Shown in pieces: positions 21,593 through 31,102 of a stretch of 64,000 nt of DNA. Every line of letters starts with the position of its first letter. Positions within the stretch are counted from its first letter, which is position 1. A program made the position numbers and the translations under genes. The stretch is from Saitoella complicata NRRL Y-17804 (taxonomy: Eukaryota; Ascomycota; Saitoellomycetes; Saitoellales; Saitoellaceae), in the NCBI RefSeq assembly GCF_001661265.1, contig NW_017566992.1, positions 465,514 to 529,513 on the forward strand, in the 5' to 3' direction. The notes below the pieces were generated by a model that was given only the letters and a program-made list of their open reading frames with translations, had not been told where the DNA came from and did no database searches.

Positions 21593-23218
21593 ATGGAGAC
21601 GGTCGCGAATCATGAGCTGGGTTCCGTCGAGGAGGAACCACGCAAACCCCTCCTCCACCGCCTCGTCGAAGTAACCCGTGCCTATGCTCCCCTCGGATTC
21701 ACCTCCTTCGGTGGTCCAGGCGTACACGTTATCCTCCTTCGCCGCCTCTTCGTCGACAAACTCCAATGGGTTGACGAGACGATCTTTAACGATCTCTATG
21801 GTTTGGGGAATGCGTTGCCTGGGCCTGGGTCGACGCAGTTGGCGTTTTCGATCGCCCTTGTCCGAGCGGGGATTCTGGGTGGTTTATTGGCGTTTTTGAT
21901 CTGGAGTTTACCTGGAGCTTTAGGGATGTTGGCTCTGGGTTTCGGCGTGAGGCAGATTCCGGAGAAGTTGCCGGGGATCGTGTTGGCGTTGTTTACGGGA
22001 CTCAATGCGGCTGCTGTCGGGTTGATTGCGCTTGCGGCGTATAATTTGAGTGCGTCGACGATTACGGATTATGTTACGCGGGTTACGCTGTTTGTTGCTG
22101 CTGCTATTTCGTGTTGTTTTGAGGCGCAGTGGTTGTTTCCGACTATGATGGTTGGGGGAGGTTTGACGACCTTCATCTGGGACAACGAGCGTGTTCAGAA
22201 GGTTTTGCGCTCCATCCGTCGCAAGAACGCACCCGTGGAAGAGGCGACGTCCGTATCGGCTTCCTCTGTCTTGTCGCGCGGGGAGGGACGCAAGTCGGGT
22301 GTTTATGAGAGGGATGAGGAGGTCGAGCTCGATACGTTCGCACCCAATGCTTCCCACCCAGACGCCATCACCACCGTCCCAGACAACCTCATCGCCTCCG
22401 ATCCGGCAACCGTAACCCCTCACAACACCCTCCGCAACCGCTCCGTCCCCCTCTCCCGCCCCATGACTCCTCCCCCCGAATCTCATCCATCCTCCTCCGT
22501 CAAGCAGGCTACACCAACGACAGCGATCAACACTTACTTCACCCTGTCCATTTTCGGCGGTTTGGCCTTCCTCGCGTTGTTTGTGGTGTCGCTGACGCTG
22601 TTTCTGACGCTTCGATCACACCTTCCACACCCACCCCACACATTCGACTTCTTCACCTCGCTCTACCTCGCCGGCACCATCATCTTCGGTGGAGGACCTG
22701 TCGTGATTCCGCTCCTACGTTCGTACACCGTTGATCCCGGATGGGTTGCCCCACGAGATTTCTTATTGGGTTTCGCGATCTTGCAGGCGTTCCCGGGTCC
22801 TAACTTCAACTTTGGCGTTTACCTCGGTGTCCTGGCCGTCCCATCCAACCCAGTTCTCGGCGCATTCCTCGGATACCTCGGTATCTTTGCCCCAGGGATC
22901 ATCCTCAAACTTGCGATCCTCCCCGTCTACGCCCGAATCAACAAACACCCCATCTTCCGCTCCATCCTCCGCGGTGTCAACGCCGCCGCTGTAGGACTGC
23001 TCTGGACCGCAGTATGGCGATTATGGCGGGTGGGATGGTTGGTGGATGCGCCGGGGGGTGTGGGGACTGTTGGGGTTAGTTTGGATGGGGACGGGTGGTG
23101 GGGGGTTGTTGCTGCGGGGACGTTTGTGGGGTGTGAGTGGTTTAAGGTGCCGCCTGCTATTGCGGTTGTGGGAGGGAGCGTGATGGGGTTGGTTTGGTAT
23201 GGGGTTAGGGCGGCGTAG
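21593..23218 (+). CDS. chromate transporter family (CHR/ChrA) membrane protein
   Basis: Two-domain long-chain CHR protein; bacterial and fungal relatives export chromate, and the native substrate may be another oxyanion such as sulfate. Single exon, 541 aa. The N-terminal half (about 20-200) has the family signature FGGPGVHVILLRR followed by NALPGPGSTQLAF. The C-terminal half (about 310-530) repeats it in weaker form (FGGGPVVIPLL, FPGPNFNFGVYLG). The halves are joined by a hydrophilic Ser/Thr/Pro-rich loop of about 90 residues. About ten membrane helices can be seen. The inverted two-half layout and length fit the long CHR subfamily present in many fungi, so recent transfer from bacteria need not be invoked. 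Confidence 0.92.
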   Translation: METVANHELGSVEEEPRKPLLHRLVEVTRAYAPLGFTSFGGPGVHVILLRRLFVDKLQWVDETIFNDLYGLGNALPGPGSTQLAFSIALVRAGILGGLLAFLIWSLPGALGMLALGFGVRQIPEKLPGIVLALFTGLNAAAVGLIALAAYNLSASTITDYVTRVTLFVAAAISCCFEAQWLFPTMMVGGGLTTFIWDNERVQKVLRSIRRKNAPVEEATSVSASSVLSRGEGRKSGVYERDEEVELDTFAPNASHPDAITTVPDNLIASDPATVTPHNTLRNRSVPLSRPMTPPPESHPSSSVKQATPTTAINTYFTLSIFGGLAFLALFVVSLTLFLTLRSHLPHPPHTFDFFTSLYLAGTIIFGGGPVVIPLLRSYTVDPGWVAPRDFLLGFAILQAFPGPNFNFGVYLGVLAVPSNPVLGAFLGYLGIFAPGIILKLAILPVYARINKHPIFRSILRGVNAAAVGLLWTAVWRLWRVGWLVDAPGGVGTVGVSLDGDGWWGVVAAGTFVGCEWFKVPPAIAVVGGSVMGLVWYGVRAA

Positions 23219-23356
23219 TCATGTATTCAGAATAGCTTGGTAAAACCACCTAATGTACGAGCGGTGTTGCTCTAAACTTCCCCGTCGGGAGACATTATTG
23301 AGCAGGTTCACGGGGAGCTTCACATGGTTGGTCATCGGTACCCTACATAGGCAGCA

Positions 23357-24733
23357 CTACATAACAATACACGTCCCCTTCTTCTCCTCCCCCTCCTGCC
23401 CCCACTTCTCCAAATATCTCTGCGCATCCTCCGCAACCTGTCCCCCACTTCGCTTCGCAGCCGCCAACCATACACTCGCTTTCTTCCCCTCCCCATTATC
23501 TTTGAGCATCATGGCAAGGTTGACCATACTAATCTGAAATCCAGCGCGTGCGGCAACTTCGTACCACTCCTGTGCTAACGCTCGGTTTCCTTGGAGGCGG
23601 TGGCGTTCACCGAGGTTGTGTGCAGCTTCGGGGATTCCCTTCGTGGCGGCGGCTTCGAGGTGGGTCATTGATTCGGGTGCGGAAGGGTCCGCGATGGCGA
23701 GCATGAAGTGGCCGTAGGGATGGTTCATGTCGGCTGCTTTTCTGAAAGCGGATAGCGCGTCGTCGTGGTTTCCGTTTGCGCGTTGGATACGGCCGAGGCC
23801 GAGCCAGCCTTCCGCATTACCGGCTTCTGCGCCGATTTTGTAGAGGGCGGAGGCTTTTGTGAGGTCGCCGTGGGATTGGAGGACGCCGCCGAGGATTACG
23901 GCTGCGTCGGGATGCTTTTGCTGGGCAAGTTTGGAGAGTGTTGCGATTGCTTCTTCTGTCTCCTCCTTAGTGGCTGTCGGTGATCGTAGAATGGAGCGGG
24001 AGATAAAGATTGTTGCTTCGGGGGTATTGGCGGATCGAAGCAAGAGGTACCCAAGTTTTTTCCGTTCTGAGGCTGTTTCTGGGGTGTCGACTGCAGATTT
24101 TGCCCGGAGGAGGATCTTGCCGAGGATAGAGAGCGTGGAGGGATCAGTGGCGCTCCCCTTCGTGTTCAAGAGAGGTTGTGCAGTTAGACCAGCTGCTCGT
24201 GCTTGGCGTAAAATATCGTAGATACCTTCGATACCAATGTCTTTCAACACCCCAGCTTTTATTGCTGATGCGAAATATTGTTGGGCGGGGAAGATGTCTT
24301 CGTCTTCTGGCACGTATGGTGTTGATTCATCTGCTGTGTTGGTAGGGGATTCGGAGGAGGAGATGTCGTCGAAGAGGGAGCTGACTGGTTGGGTGCTTTG
24401 GTATCGTTGTTGACACGTTGGTCGTAGGCGGGAGGCTCGTAGGATAGATCTTTGTGAGTGCATTCCAAAATTGTTCGTCGAGGAAACCGTGTAACGTAGA
24501 CGTGCACGGTTCCCCATGCCCGCGGCTGGACGAACATGCGCCACAGAGTCCGACGCGCCGGTACCCAAAGGGTAAAGGTAACCACTGCAACCAGCACAAC
24601 CGAGTGCGAAAGGAGCAGCTGAAGGTCCCATAGCTAAGGAAAGGATAGATCGCAGTGTTCTCTTTGCAGAGGTTCTCGCTCCTGCCCCTTCTGTATAACG
24701 AGCGCGAATCGTCACGATGAGCGCATGTCGCAT
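23357..24733 (-). CDS. Sel1/TPR-repeat protein with CaaX tail
   Basis: Single frame, 458 aa from the ATG at 24733. The repeats run from about residue 220 to 440 and show the Sel1 pattern: ALYKIGAEAGNAEGWLGLGRIQ, AFRKAADMNHPYGHFMLA, EAAATKGIPEAAHNLGERH, EWYEVAARAGFQISMVNLA. The first 90 residues are Arg/Ala-rich; an internal ATG at 24463 would give MHSQRSILRASRLRPT, a good mitochondrial presequence, so the true start is uncertain. The last residues are GTCIVM, a CaaX farnesylation box. Sel1 plus CaaX is the arrangement of the chitin synthase activator Skt5/Chs4 (established in yeast), but the Arg-rich, mitochondrial-like N-terminus differs. Function is therefore open. It is divergent from the lipase-like gene (133 bp). 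Confidence 0.72.
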   Translation of the reverse strand: MRHALIVTIRARYTEGAGARTSAKRTLRSILSLAMGPSAAPFALGCAGCSGYLYPLGTGASDSVAHVRPAAGMGNRARLRYTVSSTNNFGMHSQRSILRASRLRPTCQQRYQSTQPVSSLFDDISSSESPTNTADESTPYVPEDEDIFPAQQYFASAIKAGVLKDIGIEGIYDILRQARAAGLTAQPLLNTKGSATDPSTLSILGKILLRAKSAVDTPETASERKKLGYLLLRSANTPEATIFISRSILRSPTATKEETEEAIATLSKLAQQKHPDAAVILGGVLQSHGDLTKASALYKIGAEAGNAEGWLGLGRIQRANGNHDDALSAFRKAADMNHPYGHFMLAIADPSAPESMTHLEAAATKGIPEAAHNLGERHRLQGNRALAQEWYEVAARAGFQISMVNLAMMLKDNGEGKKASVWLAAAKRSGGQVAEDAQRYLEKWGQEGEEKKGTCIVM

Positions 24734-24866
24734 GAAGCCCTCAGCTGTCCAAACAGGGTCCGCACAACCGAAACCTTATTCCCTCATCAACCAACTGTGA
24801 ATTGTAACTCCGAATAACCCCAGATAACCCTATATACCCACCACGATCATCAATTGTTCAATCACA

Positions 24867-26177
24867 ATGGATACAGACCTCAATCGCCGTCTTCTTCTCT
24901 CCTCTAGACTCCTCCACGCCGCAGCCGCGGATTCGCGCACCTTCGAGTTAGAGACTCAGCGGGCGCTTGCTGGGTATGACTCCTCTGCTACCACCCATCT
25001 CGTTTCGGCTGCGGGTCCGTTCTACAATTCGAGGATCTGGCAGATTCCGAAGCAGTATGGAATTGGCGCGACGGGTGTTGGGGGTGAGCACGCGGTCAAA
25101 GCCATTATCGCGAAGGATTCAGCGGATCGGATCTTCGTTATCTTTCGTGGGCAGCTGTCGTTTGCGGATTTCGCGCCCGACGGAATCCTCACCAAGATTA
25201 ACCCCGACACAGCGCCTTTGCCGCCATTCCCGTCGACTGCGTTGCCGTATGCGAGGATCGTTGCGAAAGCGCAGAAGGAAGATGTTAGTCAAGGAACGAA
25301 TAAGTATACGAGTGGGGGTACGTATGTACATTTAGGTTTCTGGGCGTTGTGGTATGCGGCGGAGGGGTTGGAGACGAGGATCATGAGGGAGTTGAGTATT
25401 ATGCTCGCTTCGATGAAAACGGATGCGAAGCCTGAGATTTGGATCTTGGGATATGGGATTGGTGGTGCGATTGCGAGGTAAGTCCAAACAGTCTGATGCC
25501 CCTTGCGGGATGCGACTAACAAATGGGTCTACAGTTTCGCAACACAGTCCATTCTAACACTCCTCTCCCCACCCCACGTCTTCTCCACCCTCTTCCCCAA
25601 CACCCAAACCCAAATCCATCACCACACCTTTTCATCCCCACCCATCGGAAACTACGCCTTCCGCACTCACTACGACAAACAAGTCACCTCCAACATCGAC
25701 TCAATTTCCCTCCGCTTCGACAACGACCCCCTCCCCACCATCTTCGACTATCTCGTCGCGGACGCCGAAGCCGCGGGCCGACACGGCGACGGCAGCGGAC
25801 AACGCGTCCCACCCGCCGAAGCAAACGCATACGGACTCAAAATTGGAGCAGGGTGGCACGTCCTTAACACCCTCCGCACCTGTTCCCTCTTCAACGCGTT
25901 CGGGACGTCCTCGACGCGTGGAGCACTCATTCTTGCCGGATTGCCGAAGTGGGAGAAAGTTGGGAGGGGGGTGCCGTTGCAGAGGTATTTTGTGGATTGG
26001 GAGAGGGTTGGGAGGGAGTTTGTTTGGAGTGATGGGAAGGGGAGAGATGGGGTGTGGAAAGGGGATGAGGGGAGTATGGAGAGGTACGTGGATTATGCTA
26101 GGGCGAGGGTCGGGAGGTTCATTGGGGGTGGGTTAGTCAGGAATGGTGGAGAGCAATATTCTGATGCGAACGAGTAG
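24867..26177 (+). CDS. lipase class-3-like protein lacking the nucleophile serine
   Basis: Alpha/beta-hydrolase of the fungal lipase-3 type. Exons 24867-25477 and 25535-26177, intron 25478-25534 (GTAAGT, branch GACTAAC, CAG), 417 aa. The oxyanion-side motif IFVIFRGQLSFADF corresponds to the family pattern VxFRGT...DW. The nucleophile elbow, normally GHSLGGA, reads GYGIGGA: the serine is glycine at residue 197 (codon GGG), so classical catalysis should be lost. After the elbow the expected strand and THYDKQVTSNIDSISLRF (ND-D region) remain. The shared frame and clean intron argue against a pseudogene; a non-catalytic or binding role is possible (inference). There is no signal peptide. Confidence 0.75.
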
Positions 26178-26311
26178 GTGTTTGTGGAAGGCGAGAAGTC
26201 GATGTGGTGTACAATGAACGATTGAGCAACCGCGTGGGATGAAACGGACGATCACTCGAGGTGTACGATAGCAATAGTTTTTAATCCATTGTATTGTAAT
26301 GGTCATTCTTC

Positions 26312-26611
26312 ATGTATCGTGCTTTGCAAGAAAATCTATCGAGGATAGCAACCACTGACCTGGACCAGTTTCGCGTCCTCGTATGCCGGCTCTGTCGATG
26401 TGGAACCACTCTTAACATCGCACGCCACTTCAGGGACAAGCACGAGAGAGTCGTCGACCCATCCACTCGCAGGCGTCTCGCTGCCGAAGCTCGCAAAAGA
26501 TGGCCGGATCGGATCGGATCGGATCGGATCGAAGGGTTAGGGTTAGGGTTAGGGTACCCTAACCCTAACCCTAACGGAGCGGACAGTACGATGAGCAAAC
26601 GTGCAATCTGA
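26312..26611 (+). CDS. zinc-finger (DUF3505-like) ORF, probably a fragment
   Basis: 99 codons from an ATG. Residues about 19-50 read DQFRVLVCRLCRCGT...ARHFRDKH. This is a CxxC...HxxxxH finger with the FRVLVC lead-in seen in fungal DUF3505 proteins, a domain found in hypothetical proteins and some helicase-bearing elements. After KRWPDRIG the frame enters a CGGAT simple repeat and then the telomere palindrome, giving GLGLG...PNPNPN, which is not plausible protein. I read it as the first domain of a gene cut off or fused to telomeric DNA. Family recognition is from memory of the motif and is moderately sure. Confidence 0.4.
   Translation: MYRALQENLSRIATTDLDQFRVLVCRLCRCGTTLNIARHFRDKHERVVDPSTRRRLAAEARKRWPDRIGSDRIEGLGLGLGYPNPNPNGADSTMSKRAI
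26516..26534. repeat. CGGAT pentamer repeat
   Basis: About four tandem copies of the pentamer GGATC/CGGAT abut the telomere palindrome. They may mark an illegitimate join. Confidence 0.8.
26536..26575. repeat. interstitial telomere repeats in head-to-head palindrome
   Basis: Three TTAGGG units run into three CCCTAA units across a GGTACC centre, forming a perfect 40-bp palindrome. TTAGGG followed by CCCTAA is the orientation produced when two chromosome ends join. Each arm has only three units, much shorter than a living telomere. See findings. Confidence 0.97.
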
Positions 26612-27448
26612 ACCGACTCGAGCAAACTGTATCGGAGCGGCGTTCGAACGTTCAAGCTGGTTGTCCGAGCAAGTGGTTCAGACGCCGGTCATGGTGAGTT
26701 TCGCATTTTCTGCAGTCACATGACTTAGACCAAGAATGGATGGGAGGGGGGAGTAATGTAGAGTGTGTCGCACTCCTTTATATCAACTATATATAAATAT
26801 GGGACTTCCTCCCATCCATAATCATCAGCAAGATACTACTCTTATTCTGGTATGACACTCGCTACACATGTCGCGATACAGCTTGACGGTGAACATTCCC
26901 GTCGATGTACTAGTAATAGATCACCTCGGCTACCATACGTCCACCTGACGTTACGTTACCGATCCCATCACGCGGCCGGACGGGGCTCCACTCAGCAGCA
27001 CCATTTCCCCGCACGGCCGCGACCGGGGCTTCACGCGCGGAGTCCGGGTTAATCGGCTAAATCGGACTTGGACATGTGCCGTCCCTTTGATCTGACGACA
27101 AATTCGAACGGAACGGCTTGACAGGTCAATCCTACTTCGTCCATGAAACGTCTCTCCTTGCTCCACCACCGCGATCGCTTCGATGCGCTCTCGCCTGTGT
27201 GAGCTTACCCGCTTGAACCGCCGCACTCCCCGCACAAGGTCCGATGACGGACACGGAGAACGAAGCAGGCCGGCCACCTATGCATCGTACATACGTCGGC
27301 AGCCACGCGCCCCCCGCTGCTTCCCCAGACCGCTCTACGTTGCCTTCCCCGTCGCCCCGCCATTTAGCCTCGGCCAGTCCTTCCTCCCTATAAAGTAGCT
27401 GATCCGTCGGCTGTCCCTTCGTCGCTCAACGCGATTGATCTGCACACC
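26612..27448. other. promoter region of the MFS gene, with an isolated TATA box
   Basis: 837 bp. An excellent TATA element (ATATATAAATAT, 26789-26800) lies 650 bp before the next ATG and directly precedes a short ORF at 26852 (66 codons, unrecognised). It may serve a distant start of the MFS transcript or belong to a lost gene. Nothing else seen. Confidence 0.45.
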
Positions 27449-28984
27449 ATGTCAGACTTCGACAAACATCAAATCACCCACCTCGAAAACCTCGACCACG
27501 AGAAAGGCACCTACGCCACCTCCCCCGACCGCGACTCCTCCTCCCTCAAAGACCATGGCCACTTCGAACTCCCCATCGACCCTGCCCTCGCCGACCCGGC
27601 CGCAGACCGCGCCCTCCTCCGCAAAATCGATTTCCGCCTCATCCCCTACCTCTCCTTCCTCTACCTCCTCTCCTTCCTCGACCGCGCAAACATCGGAAAC
27701 GCGAAAATCGAAGGTCTGGATAAAGACCTCAACATGACGGACCAACAATACCTCTGGACACTCACCGCGTTCTTTTTCCCATACGCACTGTTCGAGGTCC
27801 CGTCCAATATCCTCTTGAAGCGGTTGAGACCGAGTATCTGGATCCCCGGAATTATGCTGTGTTGGGGAACGTGCATGACACTCATGGGCCTCGTCGAAAA
27901 CTTCTCCGGACTCCTCGCTGCTCGATTCTTCCTCGGTGTAGCCGAAGCTGGTCTCTTCCCCGGCGTAACATTCTACCTCTCCTGCTGGTACAAACGCCGT
28001 GAGTACGGCCTCCGCGCCGCAATCTTCTTCTCCGCCGCTACCGTCTCCGGCGCATTCGGCGGCCTTCTCGCAGCCGCCATCGCAAAAATGGACGGAATCG
28101 GGAATAAACCAGGATGGGCATGGATCTTCATCCTCGAAGGTCTCTTGACCGTGGTCGCGGGTGTCGCTTCATTCTGGATCGTACCCGATTTCCCAGACAC
28201 CGCAAAATTCCTCTCTCCAACCGAACGCACAATGACAATCGCCCGTCTCCAAGCCGACGCGCAATACTCCGCCGGCGTCCACGAACCATTCCGAATGTCC
28301 CGCCTCTGGGACGCACTACGCGATTGGAAAACATGGATGGCGATGGTGATTTACATGGGTATCGACGGACCCTTGTACGCATTCTCACTCTTCCTCCCCT
28401 CCATCATCAAAGAACTCGGATACACAAATACCCGCGCACAACTCCTCTCCGTACCCCCATACGTCGTCGCATGCGTCGTTACCGTCGGTGTCGGGTTCGC
28501 AGCGGACCGTACCCAACGTCGCGGAATCTACAACATCGTCTGTGTATCCTTAGCCATTATCGGCTACATCATGAACATCGTCCCTTCCTCGACAGCCAAC
28601 GTCCGCTACGCAGGCGTCTTCCTCGCCGCCGCCGGTGTATATCCCTGCATCTCCAACACCGTCTCCTGGATCTCCAACAACACCGAAGGCTCCTACAAAC
28701 GCGGCATCGTCATGGCCCTCGCCATATCCTGGGGTAACCTCAACGGGGTCGTTTCCTCAAATATCTATCGCGCGCGGGATGCGCCACATTATGAGCTTGG
28801 ACATGGGGTTGTGTTGGGGTATTTGGTTTGTGCGTTGGTTGGGAGTGTGGTGTTGAGTTGGATGTTGGGAAGGGAGAATGGGAGGAGGGAGGAGAGGGTT
28901 AGGAATGGGGAGAGGCAGGTTGGGGGGGCGGTTGAGAGGGCGGAGAGGGGGGATAAGGATTTGATGTTCCGGTATGTTGTGTGA
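27449..28984 (+). CDS. MFS transporter, anion:cation symporter (Dal5/Tna1-like) family
   Basis: Plasma-membrane proton symporter for an organic anion; relatives carry allantoate, nicotinate, biotin or pantothenate. Single exon, 511 aa. An acidic cytosolic N-terminus of 70 residues precedes DFRLIPYLSFLYLLSFLDRANIGNAKIEGL, the usual ACS-family TM1 and loop (R-x-N-[IV]-G-x-A). Then come VPSNILLKRLRPS, the TM4-5 region ARFFLGVAEAGLFPG, and a central loop with DALRDWKTW typical of the family. Twelve helices can be counted. The C-terminus is long, Arg/Glu-rich and hydrophilic. Substrate cannot be read from sequence, and neighbouring genes give no pathway clue. Confidence 0.92.
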   Translation: MSDFDKHQITHLENLDHEKGTYATSPDRDSSSLKDHGHFELPIDPALADPAADRALLRKIDFRLIPYLSFLYLLSFLDRANIGNAKIEGLDKDLNMTDQQYLWTLTAFFFPYALFEVPSNILLKRLRPSIWIPGIMLCWGTCMTLMGLVENFSGLLAARFFLGVAEAGLFPGVTFYLSCWYKRREYGLRAAIFFSAATVSGAFGGLLAAAIAKMDGIGNKPGWAWIFILEGLLTVVAGVASFWIVPDFPDTAKFLSPTERTMTIARLQADAQYSAGVHEPFRMSRLWDALRDWKTWMAMVIYMGIDGPLYAFSLFLPSIIKELGYTNTRAQLLSVPPYVVACVVTVGVGFAADRTQRRGIYNIVCVSLAIIGYIMNIVPSSTANVRYAGVFLAAAGVYPCISNTVSWISNNTEGSYKRGIVMALAISWGNLNGVVSSNIYRARDAPHYELGHGVVLGYLVCALVGSVVLSWMLGRENGRREERVRNGERQVGGAVERAERGDKDLMFRYVV

Positions 28985-29593
28985 GACGGTGACGTTATGC
29001 GGAAAGCGGGTGGGATGGCGAGGATGTTGACGGTGATGTTCTGAGGTTTGTGGCACGGAAGGTTTTGCATGTACGACTACGTGACTCGCTACGATACGAT
29101 ATACCTAGAGAAGAATATTAACACCATTTGCTTACCGCTTCATGCCTTCCATACGAGGTTCCGCTAGACCATATACCTAGAAAAAGCATATTGATACCAT
29201 TTACTTGCTAGATTACTTCACTCACGCACAGATATGCTATACCCTTTTCTCATCTTCTCGTCACATCCCGTACTCGTACAATTCGTATCGTACAACCTTC
29301 GTCACCCCACCTGATCCCTATCACCGTCTCCTATATGATGCTGTAGCTATCGCCGTTTGGAAGAATACCTTTTTCTGTCTTTGTTTTCTTCATTCGATAC
29401 TCATGCGAATATAAATAATCATCGTCGATATTGACATAGCAATACAGTGTCGTGTACCCTCTCGCAGAACTCCTTGTCCGCGAACATCGAGCTTACTGAT
29501 GGGTGTCCATTGATGATGCTTGTGGATCTTGTTGGTAGTGACCGGTGAGTGATGTAAGAACTCTTGGCCAAGTACAAACTCCGACATATGATA
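28985..29593. other. intergenic; possible 3' exon of the next minus-strand gene
   Basis: 609 bp. The minus-strand frame near 29390-29587 is open, and the upstream gene ends beside a usable donor (GTTAGT), so a further exon is possible. It also contains the imperfect direct repeat listed separately. Confidence 0.35.
29099..29209. repeat. imperfect direct repeat, two copies 72 bp apart
   Basis: About 38 bp starting ATATACCTAGA and continuing ...ATATT.A.ACCATTT.CTT occur at 29099-29136 and again at 29171-29209, differing at about eight positions. Probably an old local duplication in the 3' flank of the MFS gene. Confidence 0.7.
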
Positions 29594-30390
29594 CTAACCG
29601 CCACGTCTTCGTTTGTGGCGAGCCCGGGGTCCCTCGAGCTCATCGCTGTCGGACTCGGCATTTTGTGCAGCGGGTGGTGCTTCTGGTGCTTGCTCTTCCG
29701 CCTGCTGGGCAATGTCGGGGTGAGGAGCATTACCTGCTTGCTGGTTTTGGGCTTCCGGTGTCCCTTGATCTTCGGGTACTTCCATGCCCGGCTGTCGCTG
29801 CGTCAGTGCGTCTTGCGAGTAAAACACCGGTACCCAAGCAATGGGGGCCGGTTCAGTAATGGGACCGGGTGGTCCCCACAATGGCTTCGACGCGGGCGCA
29901 AGATTAGGTATGGTAGGGTACGAAGTTACAGCTGCCCTGGGGCGGCGCTCCTTCATGTCGAGCATCATGGGGCTAGTGCCGTATAACGTAAAATCATGAA
30001 CTTCCGCCCCGAAGTCAGAATTCCGGAAACAGAGAGAAGAAGTATGCCTGAATACCGTCACCTCCATCTGACCAAGAACGATCAGTTCTGAGCTCAAGAT
30101 ATCATAGGAAGGCATACATTGAACGGGTTAGGAGACAGACGCCATCGCACAAAGCGCAGCATCTCCTTCTCACGCCTTACCAGGGGACGAATGTCGCTCA
30201 ACTTTATGAGATATCCCTTCGTTTCGTTCAATTCATAGATGTAAGCGCCTTTGAGATCTTCGAGTGATTTCCAGGATTCACCAGCACAAATAAATGCGAA
30301 AAAGCTCAACGACATCTCCGTCCAACCTCTGCCCGCGGCCGGGTCGAGATTCGAAAGCAACCAAGTCGTTGGCGGTTGCAAATCCGCCAT
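29594..30390 (-). CDS. unknown family 1, member A (apparently intact)
   Basis: Not recognised. Exons 30390-30118 (91 codons) and 30067-29594, intron 30068-30117 (50 nt, GTATGC...GTCAG), 248 aa. The first exon has W, EMSLSFFAFICA, W, LEDL, YL, REKEMLRFVRWRLSP. The second begins MEVTVFRHTSSLCFRN, then LDMKERRP, then a Pro/Gln/Glu-rich stretch and a tail of SDSDE followed by RARHKRRRGG, like a nuclear-localisation sequence. Two relatives lie upstream on the same strand at 31.1-31.75 and 32.4-33.1 kb. A third exon downstream is possible because GTTAGT sits at the stop. There is no signal peptide, membrane segment or known motif; an acidic-basic disordered tail after a compact N-domain suggests a nuclear protein (inference). 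Confidence 0.55.
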
Positions 30391-30594
30391 TGTACCTCAG
30401 GCTCTTTTTTCGGATCGTTTTACTTCTCGTTTACTTCTCTTGTCGGACCTTGATCGGACACGTCACTCAAACAGGATTCTTCCCATGTACCGCATGGGCC
30501 TGCTGGGATTTGAGTCGGGGTTGTCAGCTATCTCTGGACAAACTCATGGATTTCACGGGTATCATCTGGTATGTTACATAAAACCAGGCACCTG

Positions 30595-30707
30595 GGGTTT
30601 GTTATAGTGGTTAGGTTGTGGGCATGTTTTAGCCGGTCGCGAGAAATCGCCTCCACGTCTTGACGGATGTAATCTCTGGATCGAACCCCAGTGGCCCTGT
30701 TTCTTTT
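30595..30707 (+). ncRNA. tRNA-like pol III element 1
   Basis: Box-A-like TATAGTGGTTAGG (30603-30615) and box-B-like GGATCGAACC (30678-30687), followed by a T-rich stretch TTTCTTTT. The boxes are about 62 bp apart, longer than in most tRNAs, and the ends do not pair as an acceptor stem. It is therefore not a working tRNA but probably a tRNA-derived SINE or a relic. Confidence 0.35.
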
Positions 30708-30739
30708 CGTCTTTATGCGGGGATAAAGCCTCTGCGTTA

Positions 30740-30811
30740 ACGCGCTCTCGTCATACCGCCCAGACGAGTCGCTGGATCGAATCCCCCGTGGCTGCTGTTA
30801 TTATTTTCTTT
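30740..30811 (+). ncRNA. tRNA-like pol III element 2 (T-arm half)
   Basis: GCTGGATCGAATCCCCCGTGGC at about 30771-30792 gives a box B and T-arm like that of element 1, followed by TTATTATTTTCTTTT, a pol III-type terminator. I find no convincing box A. Probably a truncated copy. Confidence 0.3.
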
Positions 30812-31102
30812 TAAGATTTCAGGCCTAAAGATAGGCAATGAACCCATTCAGCTACAATTGTGAATTTTACCGCCATACGCTCTCGACATACCCATAAACA
30901 ACGTATGAATGCAATTCACTTATTACAACTCCCACCCCCCTTACGTGCTCTCATATACGATTTGTATCGCTCGAATCTCGCTTACACTCTCATATCTTCA
31001 CTATCGTTCAACCATCCTTGTTCTCAACCTGATCATAGCTCGGTACCGATACCCTAAACGGAAGCGTTGGATCTCAGATGTGTCCTCAAATGCGATGGTG
31101 CC

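Noticed and set aside
21593-23218. Recent bacterial origin of the chromate transporter
   Set aside because: Long two-domain CHR proteins are widespread in fungi, and codon use looks like the neighbours, so recent transfer is not needed.
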